64,000 nt of DNA from Tritrichomonas musculus (taxonomy: Eukaryota > Parabasalia > Tritrichomonadida > Tritrichomonadidae). The notes below the pieces were generated by a model. That model made no database searches and had not been told where the DNA came from. It saw only the letters and a program-made list of their open reading frames with translations. Within the stretch, counting starts at the first letter, position 1. Every line of letters starts with the position of its first letter. This document shows positions 52,201 through 62,412 of the stretch, one piece after another. Where the stretch lies: contig JAPFFF010000022.1 in NCBI GenBank assembly GCA_039105265.1, forward strand, positions 2,356,001 through 2,420,000. The letters run 5' to 3'. Made by a program: the position numbers and the translations under genes.

Positions 52201-54242
52201 CAAGTGATGATGATGATGATGATTATAGCGAAGTCAAGTACCCCAGATACCGTAAGCTCCTTAAGTTTTTATCGGTTGTATGCGATATATCAAAATCGTT
52301 CATCAATAATATTATACAAGTCATCAATAATTCAGACTTGTACGACGAAGAGATAGTAAAAGCGATCGATGAGATGAGGCAAAATTGGGTCAACACAGAC
52401 TTTCGTAGTAACGATCGGGTTGACGAGTTGAAGAAAAGGCTTACGATGTATGCCAAGAATTACTTCCAATATCCGAACCAATATTTGAAACTCCAATCGA
52501 TACCCCAAGCGAAGCCCAAAGGAGATCCAAGCGAAGTCCCTAGCAAAGTCCCTATCGTGGAACCATTAGCGGATATCCCTGAGATAGCACCCAAAGGAGA
52601 TCCAAGCGAAGTCCCTATCGTAGTACCCCCTGAGGAACCCTCGGAGATCCCATTAGGGGATATACCTGAGGAACCACATATCGAGGAGGAAGAGGAGGAA
52701 CCGGAATTCAAAGCGACATCCCAATTGATATCTCAATCGATGACAAATATATCCCCTGAAATCGAGTATACAAATAATAACATTTTTTCTTCACCTAAAG
52801 AAACTATGGCAGAAGCACCATCCTTTATAGGATCTGATACACTTAACAATTTAAATAAACTCGCGACACCAGAAGATGATGATATTGGTGGATGGGAACC
52901 TGATGATAGAACATCATCATTCATAGAAGATCTAACTCAAGAAAACCCATTTGACGCTTCACAATTAGCAGCCGAATACCAAGCCAAAAGACGTGGAACC
53001 ACGGGAATCCGAAAAGGTAAAGGTTATGAACAAGTATCTGATGCAATGAATAAGTTAAAAATACACAATTTATCAAAGGTTCGTGATACATCTAAATACA
53101 AACGTGACTTCCTCGACTTAATCATTAATGGGAACTATCGAATTAAATATATTCCAGATGCAGCTCGAAGAGATACTGCACATGAATACTGCAAGAATCA
53201 TCTCGATGCTGATGGAATACCTTTATATAGATTACTACCACCAAACGCCGCAGACCCATTAGGCAATTCCATTACTGATCTTAATGGAGACCAGGTTGAT
53301 GATATTGTCCTTGTTGATAAACGTGGCAGTCCAGCCATTATAAATGGATATCAACTCGTTCAAGCATCACCATATAAGAAGGCTTGGGCTGCAACATACT
53401 CGACAAAGAGTGCTCGTAAACAGAACCCATTTAATGCGTGGTTGGCTGATATGTTCCAGAAATCGCTTGATAAAGTTAATTGGGAAGCTGGTGAGTATAA
53501 TCTGGAGGCGAAGAAGGCAATGAGTGAACTGATGGATGCTTATTCAAAGGTTGGATTACCTAAACCCAGAATAAGTAAACGATTAACACCAAATTCATAT
53601 TGGGCATCTGTGTTCTCCCATATATGGCATTTCTTTTGGAATCAGTACTATAAGCCTGTTGGTCCACTCAGGAAATTAACAGATTATCTCACTAGTACTA
53701 ATGCAATGTTTGCTACACTATATGATCAACCAGCTCTAAAGGCTATTGAAGCTAGTACGGGTCGGAAGATAGCTTATTCAGATTGGCTCCTTTATAAGAA
53801 GGTCAATTCCGGGAAATATAATGTAGACGTTGGTGGAAAACTTCAAGATGATACTCAGAATGTCATTAGTAAGCATATTGATTTCACTACTAATACAGCA
53901 ATGGTTCAAGAGGAAAACTGGGATAAACGTTTCAAATATATCCTGAATACACTCGCTTATATTGTATTCGTAAATGGTATGAAGACAGACCCTACTAATT
54001 CGGAACATCAACATCGGTTGCAAATGTTATATAATACTGCTGTTTATGGAGACAAGAAGCGTTTGAAGGCTAATCGAGATCAGTACAAAAATAATCTCAT
54101 CCAATACATGGATGTAGCTATTTATAAGAATAGAGGATATGCTGATTACAAGATGTCTAAAGCTCAATCAGCTGATGAGGCTCGTACAAATGCTGTAAAA
54201 CAATACTTCATAGACGAGTTTGAGCAAGAAGCAGAAGAATAA
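49300..54242 (+). pseudogene. Repeat protein with conserved DLNGD region, looks broken (element C)
   Basis: The locus is built from at least seven units of about 105 residues. Each contains YLSSECGVSDE, then HVINNPDLY and IDEMR-AW, and later units are separated by KPKAEPKVPPKAKP-type tracts. The last 500 codons match the A gene at 2421-4187 (LINGNYRIKY, DPLGNSITDLNGD, IINGYQLVQASPYKK). The locus looks broken, with about two breaks, while the conserved last part stays open. The units appear to have expanded only in C. The family may have a structural role. Confidence 0.7.
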
Positions 54243-54244
54243 AT

Positions 54245-55621
54245 TTAATCGGGAATATCACCCATATCATTATCTTTGTTAAAACCTTGGAACCCAAACC
54301 CTTTGAATTTAATTACCGGTTGTGCGGATGGCTTAACAGCAGGAGGCTTTGCCGTAGATGGCTTTGCCGTAGATGGCTTCGCAGCAGATCTGGTTTTAGA
54401 ACTACTATTTTTGGACTTAGCTGATGACGGTCTAGGCATCATATTGGGTGGAATATGTATCTTGCTATTCAAACCACGTGATGACGAACCACTAGTAGAT
54501 GATATATGTGGAGGTGGTTGGATAGGTTGTATTGGTGATTCAGGTGCCATGAACTGATATATTTCAGTTGATTCACTATTATCAAGGTCCTCAATATGCA
54601 GACTTTGGGAGTTATTGGGCTGGAATCCGATGTTTTTGAATGATGGTCCAAATGATACCGAATTGGATTTGGATGGTGTTGGAGTATCACGTATTCTATC
54701 ACGCGGTTTGCTAGCAATTCGGTTTTGACTCTTGTTTGGTGTTAGAACCCTAGCTGATGATTGTATGCTTGGATTACTTATGGCCTCGAAATCGAGCTTG
54801 CTTTGCTGTAATCTATTTCGAATATTTCTAACCAGGTCATACTGTGTTTCATATTTTACGCGATATTCCTGCTTATCACCATTTTTCTTAGCTAGAGTAA
54901 TTGGTGCGGTTGCAGGCCGAATATCCGTCGAACGATATACACCATTGCCATCAACCTTGGGCTGTTTGCGTATATCATTAATACGTTGTTCAGTTGTAAT
55001 TGGCGTTACACCTGGTGGTGGTGGAAGGGGTTTTGGACGAGGTGCATTTGTGGGTTTTTTGGCAAATGCAAACTCAATATTCTTCTCACTTTGTCTGGAC
55101 TTATTAGGGCTGTGATATACACGAGTGTTTTGAACAATATTCACAGTGGGTATTTGGTCACTCTCTTCAGCCAATAATGGGATATAAAATCCTACGTCGC
55201 TACTCCGCCCAACTGTTAGCCGAACTTTATTAACAATGTTTACCTCGAAATATTTAACTGGCAAACATATATTCATATTATCAGTTAGTCGTTTTGGACG
55301 TTCCCCTGGGAACTTCTCTAGATAAACAACATCTTTATCGAATGAGTTTTCCCAAGTCCAGATATAATCCGCATCATACGAATTTGACAAACAGAAGTAA
55401 TATTTTATAGACTTAATTCCAATGCCATCCTCATCAGGCTCTTTTCGAGCAAAGAAGTTACGTACAAATGGTGGTGGTATTATCACGTGAGGTATTATAT
55501 AAATGGTGTGACCATTTGGACTAATAGTTATTTGATCTATAGCATTGTTTTTATTTAAATTATCATATTGTCCGGGTTCTATCGTGAGAGTATTAGTCGC
55601 ATGATCATAATGTCTACTCAT
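54245..55621 (-). CDS. Hypothetical protein with Pro/Ser/Lys tail (element C)
   Basis: This 458-residue protein is positional counterpart of 4222-5217 in A. The first 160 residues look beta-rich (IDQITISPNGHTIYIIPHVI), and the rest is low-complexity and basic with tandem KPSTAKP units near the C-terminus. It ends at the stop of the conserved gene at 54242, nearly overlapping it. TTTATTTTTGGGTAAATG is the start context. A minor capsid or core role is possible. Confidence 0.7.
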   Translation of the reverse strand: MSRHYDHATNTLTIEPGQYDNLNKNNAIDQITISPNGHTIYIIPHVIIPPPFVRNFFARKEPDEDGIGIKSIKYYFCLSNSYDADYIWTWENSFDKDVVYLEKFPGERPKRLTDNMNICLPVKYFEVNIVNKVRLTVGRSSDVGFYIPLLAEESDQIPTVNIVQNTRVYHSPNKSRQSEKNIEFAFAKKPTNAPRPKPLPPPPGVTPITTEQRINDIRKQPKVDGNGVYRSTDIRPATAPITLAKKNGDKQEYRVKYETQYDLVRNIRNRLQQSKLDFEAISNPSIQSSARVLTPNKSQNRIASKPRDRIRDTPTPSKSNSVSFGPSFKNIGFQPNNSQSLHIEDLDNSESTEIYQFMAPESPIQPIQPPPHISSTSGSSSRGLNSKIHIPPNMMPRPSSAKSKNSSSKTRSAAKPSTAKPSTAKPPAVKPSAQPVIKFKGFGFQGFNKDNDMGDIPD

Positions 55622-55659
55622 TTACCCAAAAATAAACTCCTATATAGGCCATACTGTGG

Positions 55660-55992
55660 TCAATAGATTAGCAAGCACGATAGCACGAATGCATCGGGTT
55701 TTATCTCATTACCATACAGGTCTGTGAACCATATTTTGAAATCCCGCTTGGTCCTATTGAGCATCTCATATTTGCGATACTTGGTTTGCCGTCTGTTGGC
55801 TAGCATTATGAAGTGGTCACAGTATGGGTCGAATTCTACAATATCCGAGTGTACCATCAAATCACCGATGATGGTCTTATTCAGGATAGCTCCCACATAC
55901 TGCACTACGATGTACTTCTTATTGCGACTATATATGAAGTCCTCAGGTAGCTTAAACTCGGTGGTCTGTGTATGGAAATAGCGCTTTGGCAT
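55660..55992 (-). CDS. Small conserved beta-rich protein, possible single-jelly-roll component (element C)
   Basis: This 110-residue homolog of 5275-5658 in A starts MPKRYFHTQTTEFKLP and ends KIWFTDLYGNEIKPDAFVLS plus CLLIY. The conserved start KRYFHTQ supports this ATG. It follows the integrase by three bases. A minor capsid role is inferred from the strand pattern. Confidence 0.75.
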   Translation of the reverse strand: MPKRYFHTQTTEFKLPEDFIYSRNKKYIVVQYVGAILNKTIIGDLMVHSDIVEFDPYCDHFIMLANRRQTKYRKYEMLNRTKRDFKIWFTDLYGNEIKPDAFVLSCLLIY

Positions 55993-55995
55993 TTA

Positions 55996-57222
55996 TTAGA
56001 TAGCAAAGTACTGCTTATAGTCTTCACCTAGTGATGCATAATTGGGTGCCACGAATCGGGTATACATAATGGGGACAGTTACGGTAGCTCGCTCATCATC
56101 AGTCTTAGGCGTTCGACCAGTTTTGGTTTTGGTATACGGTACATAGAACGCAGTTCCTGCTTGATTATCATCATTCAACTGGAATCTACGATATGGCTTC
56201 AGCAATTTGCATTCGACGTTCCCATTATGGTATCTAATGAATTCGGCAATCTCATTGAATATGCGCCTATGCTTCTCATGCTTCTTCTCAGTTTTGGATG
56301 TATCGTAATGGACCAATATGATATTGCCCTTGCGATAGCTCAGTAGTCCACCCATTTGCATATTATTTTTGACTCGACGTAGCCGCCGTTGGCAATCCCT
56401 GATGTATCTCCATTCCAAATCTGGGTTGTGCTGCATTTGATTGGGTGTGTAGTATATCCACTTTGGTACCCTTGCTAGATACGGGTCATATTGGGTTCCA
56501 TCACCTGGATAATTGGGATTGGGCATTCGTAGAGACCGATGTGGTGTGTTGTTATAGAAGTGTACCATCTGTTGCATCAGGTATGGGTCTCCAATCCGAC
56601 GATTATCTAAACCGAATGCATTACGGAGTGTCCTGATGGTTGCATCAACGATTTTGTGAGCGTTGTTGTGTTTGGATTTATCGACAATCACTGCATTGCG
56701 GTCAATCAACACATTTTTGGTACCTCTATATTTATTTCTGGATGGATTGTAGCGGCCAAGTATATCAAGCACTTTGAGTAGGTTATTCTCACCATCGCAT
56801 TTGATGGTATTGAATTTGAAGTCATCATATTTCTCAAGAATGATTTTGGTGTATGCAGTCTTGATGGTATCAGCTAGTCTGTTCTTAAGTGGTTCCACAA
56901 TTAGATACCGTGTGTTGACATTCACCATGATGAGGTAAATGGTTTCATGGACTACCACGGACTCGGTTCCATTAGCCCTTGTGGTGTAATTCGCAAACAT
57001 CAAATCGACTTCCCAGCATCCGGGTTCCAATGAGAAATCCGGTTTTGAATAGGGACTGCATGATTTCAATTTGAAGTCCTTCACGAATGGCTCATGATGA
57101 GTTTCTGGGTTGATGATGAACTGTGATGGGTCCAATTTCGATATCTTGGATTTGAATGGGTACTTGAGCAGCGAATTGTACTCATTGTCGAATATCTTGA
57201 ACGATTTCCTGTTGTCGGTCAT
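55996..57222 (-). CDS. int: Retroviral-type integrase (element C)
   Basis: This 408-residue homolog of 5672-7057 in A has FKLKSC, then the core with WEVDLMFANYTTR, NTIKCDGENN and DATIRTLRNAFGLDNRR. YNNTPHRSL and the C-terminal region with GNIILVHYDTSKTEKKHEKH and VECKLLKPYRRF follow. It would join element ends to target DNA and make the GATGGA duplication. The core is more compact than in A. ATTTTTGCACATTAAATG is the start context. Confidence 0.92.
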   Translation of the reverse strand: MTDNRKSFKIFDNEYNSLLKYPFKSKISKLDPSQFIINPETHHEPFVKDFKLKSCSPYSKPDFSLEPGCWEVDLMFANYTTRANGTESVVVHETIYLIMVNVNTRYLIVEPLKNRLADTIKTAYTKIILEKYDDFKFNTIKCDGENNLLKVLDILGRYNPSRNKYRGTKNVLIDRNAVIVDKSKHNNAHKIVDATIRTLRNAFGLDNRRIGDPYLMQQMVHFYNNTPHRSLRMPNPNYPGDGTQYDPYLARVPKWIYYTPNQMQHNPDLEWRYIRDCQRRLRRVKNNMQMGGLLSYRKGNIILVHYDTSKTEKKHEKHRRIFNEIAEFIRYHNGNVECKLLKPYRRFQLNDDNQAGTAFYVPYTKTKTGRTPKTDDERATVTVPIMYTRFVAPNYASLGEDYKQYFAI

Positions 57223-57249
57223 TTAATGTGCAAAAATAGTGGTCTCAAT

Positions 57250-57400
57250 CGGGACAGCAAAATTGCTGTTCCAGGAAATTAGTGGTTATCTCCATGAAAT
57301 CTGGGTCTGGTAGAATTCTACCACACCCCATATTTAGTGGTTATCTCCATGAAATCTGGGTCTGCGGGATTTCCCGTCGACCCCATATTTAGTGGTTATC
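57250..57400 (-). repeat. Palindrome-swapping repeat array 2 (element C)
   Basis: Read on the minus strand, this is a second copy of array 1, so the two arrays are inverted relative to each other about 10 kb apart. The cores are CGGGAAATCCCG, GGTAGAATTCTACC and GGAACAGCAATTTTGCTGTCC within the same ATAACCACTAAATATGGGGT framework. Its right end supplies the stop codon of the gene at 57389. Confidence 0.85.
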
Positions 57401-57622
57401 GCTTGATAATTCAGCGAGCTCATTCTCGAGTTTGGCGACCTTCTCCTTCAGACTATTGATATCCTCAATCAGTGATTCACGAACGGCTAGTCCATTGCTA
57501 CCCAGCATACCCCCTTTGATGTTATTGAGGTGGCCCTTATACATATAGCACTTCTCCTTGAGATCGTGTTTGATGCGCTTAAGCTCTGGAATCTCCTTCT
57601 TGTATTCTCCCAATTCAGTCAT
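57389..57622 (-). CDS. Small coiled-coil protein with GMLGSNGLAVRESLIEDI core (element C)
   Basis: This 77-residue homolog of 11118-11348 in A opens the capsid block, which is inverted here relative to A. The last three residues and stop come from the repeat array. Function unknown. Confidence 0.8.
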   Translation of the reverse strand: MTELGEYKKEIPELKRIKHDLKEKCYMYKGHLNNIKGGMLGSNGLAVRESLIEDINSLKEKVAKLENELAELSSDNH

Positions 57623-57656
57623 TTAGATATGAAAAAAAGTGTTTTTTCAAGATTAA

Positions 57657-57884
57657 ATGTCATATGAAGAACGCCGTGTATTAAGAGATTCAAATGGGCT
57701 CACGTATTTCAATCACCTGGAACGTCACATGCGAAATAGGCGAACTATGAGTTGTACCAAACCCACAGTCCCAAAATATGAAGATAAGGGGTGTGTTGTG
57801 CATGACCCAATCATCAAGTCAACATCATCAACTCTACACCGCTCACTCAATCACCAGGTAATCCCAAATAATTCCAAGATCTAA
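57657..57884 (+). CDS. Small conserved basic protein ending NSKI (element C)
   Basis: This 75-residue homolog of 10868-11101 in A is again encoded opposite to its block neighbours. GTTTTTTCAAGATTAAATG is the start context. It overlaps the end of the next gene by four bases. Confidence 0.75.
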   Translation: MSYEERRVLRDSNGLTYFNHLERHMRNRRTMSCTKPTVPKYEDKGCVVHDPIIKSTSSTLHRSLNHQVIPNNSKI

Positions 57885-58315
57885 TGCCTCAGGAGACTGT
57901 TCACTGCATCGGTACACTCATTCACAGTACTGGTGAGCTGATTTATTTTTGTGGTGATCACGCCAATGGTGTTCTCCAGAGTGGTAATCCGTTTGGTGTA
58001 TTCATCAACTGTTGACTGCAATGCATTGATGTCAGCTCGAATGCTTGCAAATTGGATCTCCACCAGGTTGTCATTATCGGTTGGCTTGGTGATCTTCTTG
58101 AGAAACACATTACTAGAGCCATCCTTGCCAGTGCGTTTGGTAATCCTGTACTCGCATTCGGGGGTGATTATTTTGTAGGTTTTATTGAGGTAATTGGTGG
58201 TCTTCTCATTGAACATGTCCTTGTACTTCTGGTAGAACAGGTCGAACTCCTCTACTGAGTTGAACGTGCGTTGCTCCATCTTGTTATCATTTATAACCCT
58301 AATATCGCAATTCAT
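57881..58315 (-). CDS. Conserved coiled-coil protein (element C)
   Basis: This 144-residue homolog of 10420-10866 in A shares VEEFDLFYQKYKD, TNYLNKTYKIITP and EYRITKR, followed by a C-terminal coiled coil. The ATG at 58315 aligns with the A start. An upstream in-frame ATG at 58369 would overlap the pVI-like gene. Confidence 0.78.
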   Translation of the reverse strand: MNCDIRVINDNKMEQRTFNSVEEFDLFYQKYKDMFNEKTTNYLNKTYKIITPECEYRITKRTGKDGSSNVFLKKITKPTDNDNLVEIQFASIRADINALQSTVDEYTKRITTLENTIGVITTKINQLTSTVNECTDAVNSLLRH

Positions 58316-58365
58316 TTCAAAACGGACAAAAATATATTCATATGTATGTGGATATTCTATGATGA

Positions 58366-58617
58366 TCAAACCTTGTCCAGTATGGATTTGCCTATATCAT
58401 TAGCTTTGCTTACGTAATTGAGTCCAGTGCTGATGGTGTCTACAACTGGTCCAACACCTGGTATGAAGTCGGCGATTGGCTTGATCCTATTGATGATCCC
58501 CTTACCAATATCAACTGCCCTTGGGATGTTGCGGATGACAGTTTGAGCTGCATTCTTGAGCTTACTGCCGACGTTCTTGAAAGCGTTCTTAATCTTCTTG
58601 AAGATGCCAATACCCAT
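58366..58617 (-). CDS. Small basic/amphipathic protein, pVI/pX-like (element C)
   Basis: This 83-residue protein begins MGIGIFKKIKNAFKNVG. The conserved MGIGIFKK start fixes the ATG at 58617. A basic amphipathic N-terminal helix and a Gly/Ile/Pro hydrophobic segment suggest an internal capsid or membrane-active protein. It is divergent from the capsid gene, as in A. Confidence 0.8.
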   Translation of the reverse strand: MGIGIFKKIKNAFKNVGSKLKNAAQTVIRNIPRAVDIGKGIINRIKPIADFIPGVGPVVDTISTGLNYVSKANDIGKSILDKV

Positions 58618-58664
58618 TTGGTATATACAAAAATGTGATTTCAAGCTTTTTTCCAAGATACAAA

Positions 58665-60617
58665 ATGAGATACAGGAACGAAAGAGCTCACAATTTGAAA
58701 TACGAGGTTGGGAATGTCAATGACACATTCCAGAAGATGCGAAATATCATCAATGTGAATGATGGTACCAGAAGCTTCTCATTTAGAACTGTCGATTGCC
58801 ATGACCAGCCAGCCCCATTTCACCAAGGCCAGTACTCACAGATTTCATTAACACATCCCGACCACTTCATTAGCGATATCGACAAAGGCTTCCTCACATT
58901 CCACATCAAACTCGATTTGCAATTGAACACCGATTTGGCCAAATTGCAAGAGATCAATGATCCAAATAACTTCTATAAACTGTTTGTCGGATTTAAGTCC
59001 TCGAACCAATTGTTTGACAGGCTCGAGATTCTCCATAACAATGTCAATGTCGGATATCAGCAAAATGAATGCATTCGCGAGGGCTTCCTATACTCGGTTT
59101 TGAAACCAGAGACTGAGAAGATGCGTCGCAGATTCGTTCACAGCTTATGGGAGAACATCAGCAATTACAGTCAAACTCATGCTGGTTCATACGTTAATCT
59201 CAATAGCTTCAAGGATGGTGGTAAGACCACAACTGAATTCGACTTGAATGTACCATTTGATGACTTGCTTGCATTACAGGCATTCGACTTATTCCCTAAC
59301 GGAATCATTGGTGATTTATCCATTAGATTCCAAGTCAGTCCAGCTGGTCTTGTTTGGGCTGCCATTGACCCATACACGGTTGCTGAAGCTAAGGCATTCC
59401 TAGAAGATAATGATACTGTATCCCCAGAGGAACTCGATAAACTCAAACAAATCAAAGCTCATGGACATCTCAAACACCAATTCACTCAAATCGGTAATGA
59501 GGCTATCATCCCAGGACCTGGTGATAATCCAAATCCACCATCTCCCGAACCAACACCAACTAAATATCAATTGAAGTATGAAGTTAGAGAACAATACGTA
59601 TCTGCATCTGGAGGTGATTTCGATGATCTGATTGAAAATTGTTCATTAATCTTTGCATTTACAGATGAAGAGTTTACTGAACTTGGAATTGAAAAGACTG
59701 ATGATAATAAAGCAATTTGCCAAGCTCATTATACCAAAGAACATGGTAAATTACCTCAACCATCACATGCAGGTCATGTCTACGTCAATTTCGTATCTAA
59801 AACCGAAGCTAATAAATTGATGAGTGCCCATTACTCATCACAACCAGCAACACTCACTGTTAACCGAATGACCATCACTCTCTGTAAGTCCAACATGCAA
59901 GGCTATGGTGTTTGTGAAGCCACTCGTGCAAGCATTGAATCCATATTACGTGAAGGCCTAGTAATCCCATCTCAAAAGGTCGATTACCATGCATTCCCAA
60001 TTGCAGCTGCCGCTAACGGAATCAAGTCTACATTGAATATCCCATTAATCAATGTCACAAGCATGTCATTGTTGTTCCCCAAGCATCACAATGATTTGAC
60101 TGTATTTGAGAATCCGGTTTACCAAAACTGCTTTTTGAATATTGGTGGTAAGAACTTCCCAGATGAGAATGTCAGTACCATTGGCGCCAGATTCTTCGAA
60201 AGCCAATTAACTGCTGGAGACCTCGATGGTATCACACTCCAATGTTCAAAGGAATTCGAAGATAGCTTCACCATGCCCAAGAACGATGAAAATGGTGTCC
60301 GATATCGCAATACATTGAGTGATGCCACATCATTTGTATTCAATGTCCAAACTGAACGTGCATCTGCTGGATACTGTTATGATGGCTTAGATGGTGGCAA
60401 AGGCAATATCCAAATTCAAGTCAATGGTCAACCAATATTCACTGGTGATAATGATACATATTACAAGATTATCGAACCAAGTGGAGCCATTGTTAGACCA
60501 CCACCTGTCCAACTCTGTTTATGCAGAGACACCTACTTCAAGCTCTCACTCGATGGCCTTGAATATATCGATGATGAATCACCAGCTGGCTCACAAGTTG
60601 ATCCAGAAATGGCATAA
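58665..60617 (+). CDS. mcp: Major capsid protein, double jelly-roll (element C)
   Basis: This 650-residue protein is highly similar to the A protein. Examples are FRTVDCHDQPAPFHQGQYSQ, FDRLEILHNNVNVGY, FDLNVPFDDLLALQAFDLFP and LFPKHHNDLTVFENPVYQN. The region between the two jelly rolls (about residues 280-385) is poorly conserved and has only a short Pro-rich tract. The conserved RNERAHN N-terminus fixes the ATG at 58665. It would form the capsid shell. Confidence 0.93.
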   Translation: MRYRNERAHNLKYEVGNVNDTFQKMRNIINVNDGTRSFSFRTVDCHDQPAPFHQGQYSQISLTHPDHFISDIDKGFLTFHIKLDLQLNTDLAKLQEINDPNNFYKLFVGFKSSNQLFDRLEILHNNVNVGYQQNECIREGFLYSVLKPETEKMRRRFVHSLWENISNYSQTHAGSYVNLNSFKDGGKTTTEFDLNVPFDDLLALQAFDLFPNGIIGDLSIRFQVSPAGLVWAAIDPYTVAEAKAFLEDNDTVSPEELDKLKQIKAHGHLKHQFTQIGNEAIIPGPGDNPNPPSPEPTPTKYQLKYEVREQYVSASGGDFDDLIENCSLIFAFTDEEFTELGIEKTDDNKAICQAHYTKEHGKLPQPSHAGHVYVNFVSKTEANKLMSAHYSSQPATLTVNRMTITLCKSNMQGYGVCEATRASIESILREGLVIPSQKVDYHAFPIAAAANGIKSTLNIPLINVTSMSLLFPKHHNDLTVFENPVYQNCFLNIGGKNFPDENVSTIGARFFESQLTAGDLDGITLQCSKEFEDSFTMPKNDENGVRYRNTLSDATSFVFNVQTERASAGYCYDGLDGGKGNIQIQVNGQPIFTGDNDTYYKIIEPSGAIVRPPPVQLCLCRDTYFKLSLDGLEYIDDESPAGSQVDPEMA

Positions 60618-60659
60618 GAAATATGGCATTAGTGGTAAAAATATTTTTGCACTTTGGAA

Positions 60660-61270
60660 ATGTCTCTCCATAAGGCTAGAATTCTATCAAGTGAGAATGA
60701 TGCGAGTGTTAAGCAAGAGCAGAATGTGAATATTAAGATCGCTGCGAATAGACCTCCACCAGTTCAACCGGTATCATACCCTCAAGTCCCACAGATGCAA
60801 CCCCCAAATAAACCCCGAAGGGGATACACGCAAAATGGCACCCAGGATGCAAATTTTACTACAGCCTCGACAACTGGTCCATATCCATCAGTTGCTCCAA
60901 TAAACAGTCCACCGACCGATCGTTCATTAGAACTTGAGACCCCGACACTGACGACTTGGGTACCAAAAATAAATTCCTCGAGATATTGCTGAATATCTAT
61001 GAGACCAATCCACTGAGGATGAACAACTATCTAGTGTGTCATAGCAACACGCTGATGGAGCTCATTAAGATACTCACTAAGGCTGACAAGGTTGAGCTGG
61101 TCATCAATGAGGATAGTGGGTGCACTGGTTGTGTTTCAAACTCGAAGTACATGAAAATCGATAAGATATTGGTGTCCAAAAACGGGGTATCCAATGAGTT
61201 GAAATATGGATATAACCATGTATGGACCGAGCTCATAAGACACTCGATATCACTCAAAATTTGTATTTAA
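60660..61270 (+). pseudogene. Counterpart of the PGCCVA protein, looks broken (element C)
   Basis: This locus corresponds to 11376-11981 in A. The start matches (SLHKARILSSENDASVKQ) and the end matches (KIDKILVSKNG, NHVWTELIRHSISL). It looks broken, with about one break. ATATTTTTGCACTTTGGAA precedes the ATG. Two small palindromes (for example CCCCGAAGGGG) lie in the low-complexity part. Confidence 0.7.
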
Positions 61271-61280
61271 ATTTGCATAA

Positions 61281-61430
61281 ATGGCCAGCGCAAGTGAAAT
61301 CATTATGAATATACTATTGGGATTGATATTGGTGACCAATGTAGTTGAACTGCTATTACTGGTATCGCTTACAGCTGAAGATGAACCACCTGAGCTGACC
61401 GATGAGCTGAGGCGCACATTATATGCCTAA
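61281..61430 (+). CDS. Very small membrane protein with DEPPEL tail (element C)
   Basis: This 49-residue protein has one hydrophobic segment (IIMNILLGLILVTNVVELLL) and the acidic tail DEPPELTDELRRTLY. It matches 12040-12171 in A in layout and position. TTTGCATAAATG is the start context. A single membrane span is predicted. Confidence 0.78.
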   Translation: MASASEIIMNILLGLILVTNVVELLLLVSLTAEDEPPELTDELRRTLYA

Positions 61431-61449
61431 GAGCTTTATTTTTGATTAA

Positions 61450-62412
61450 ATGTTATATTACAAGCGCCTACAACCAACCCTTTTCGACTATACATCTATT
61501 GAATTATCAGACAGTTCCAGTGAAGATCCAATTGATTTTGATACATTCGATAGGTACCAGAAGCAGCAACCGGTATCCAAGAGGTTTGATGTTGATGCGG
61601 CTATGAGTGAGGCCTATTCCAAGAATAGGGATAAAATCACGAATGCATCCATAAGGCCAATCGCTAATGGGATCTATGCGTGGTACAATACTTTGAACAT
61701 ACTGGTGGCATCACAAGGCAAAGGCAAGAGCCATACAGTAATTCGCGATATCATTCAAATGAGTAGACTCAATAACGGGGGGTTCCACATGATCGTGTAT
61801 GTGAGTAAGAATGGTATTATAAATGATTCCACATTTGAATCTCAACGCGAGCTCATCAACTTACCCATTGAGGTCGTCGCTGATAGTAATGCAGAACGGT
61901 ATTTGAAGGAGCTTGATCTATGGAAGGAGTTGTACGCTAAATACTCTAGCGCAGGCTCCGATGGAGCATACAACAAATATAGCACAGTTGGGAAGGCCAC
62001 AATCGACGAGTCCAAGCTGCAGCAGATGTTTGAGTTCCTCCATATCAGCAAACTCGGGAAACCCAATGTACCACTCAACACCATAATCCTGTGTGAGGAC
62101 TTCATTAAGAGCAAGCTGTTGAAGTCAGCATACTTCACAAACTATATCACCCAGTTGCGTCATAAGAACTCAATCGTGTACATCAATATCCAGTTCTTCA
62201 AGGGTGTTCCAACCGATTACAAAAATAACTGCACATCATTCTTCATATTCAATGGGTTCTCACGACAGAAACTCAATTACATATATCAGCAGGTGAGCAT
62301 ACCTTGTGAGTTCGAGGAGTTGTGGCAAAAATATAGGACCTTATCGGGCCATGATTTCATATTGGTGAACACAGTTGAACATGATATGCAAGTGGTGTAC
62401 TCAAAGGTTTAG
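61450..62412 (+). CDS. Genome-packaging ATPase, FtsK/HerA-like (element C)
   Basis: This 320-residue homolog of 12175-13053 in A has Walker A ASQGKGKSH near residue 85 and a Walker B-like TIILCEDF near 212, then NYITQLRHKNSIVYINIQFF and NGFSRQKL. It carries about 25 extra residues before the Walker B region (SAGSDGAYNKYSTVG). It would drive DNA packaging. TTTATTTTTGATTAAATG is the start context. It overlaps the convergent gene by four bases. Confidence 0.92.
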   Translation: MLYYKRLQPTLFDYTSIELSDSSSEDPIDFDTFDRYQKQQPVSKRFDVDAAMSEAYSKNRDKITNASIRPIANGIYAWYNTLNILVASQGKGKSHTVIRDIIQMSRLNNGGFHMIVYVSKNGIINDSTFESQRELINLPIEVVADSNAERYLKELDLWKELYAKYSSAGSDGAYNKYSTVGKATIDESKLQQMFEFLHISKLGKPNVPLNTIILCEDFIKSKLLKSAYFTNYITQLRHKNSIVYINIQFFKGVPTDYKNNCTSFFIFNGFSRQKLNYIYQQVSIPCEFEELWQKYRTLSGHDFILVNTVEHDMQVVYSKV

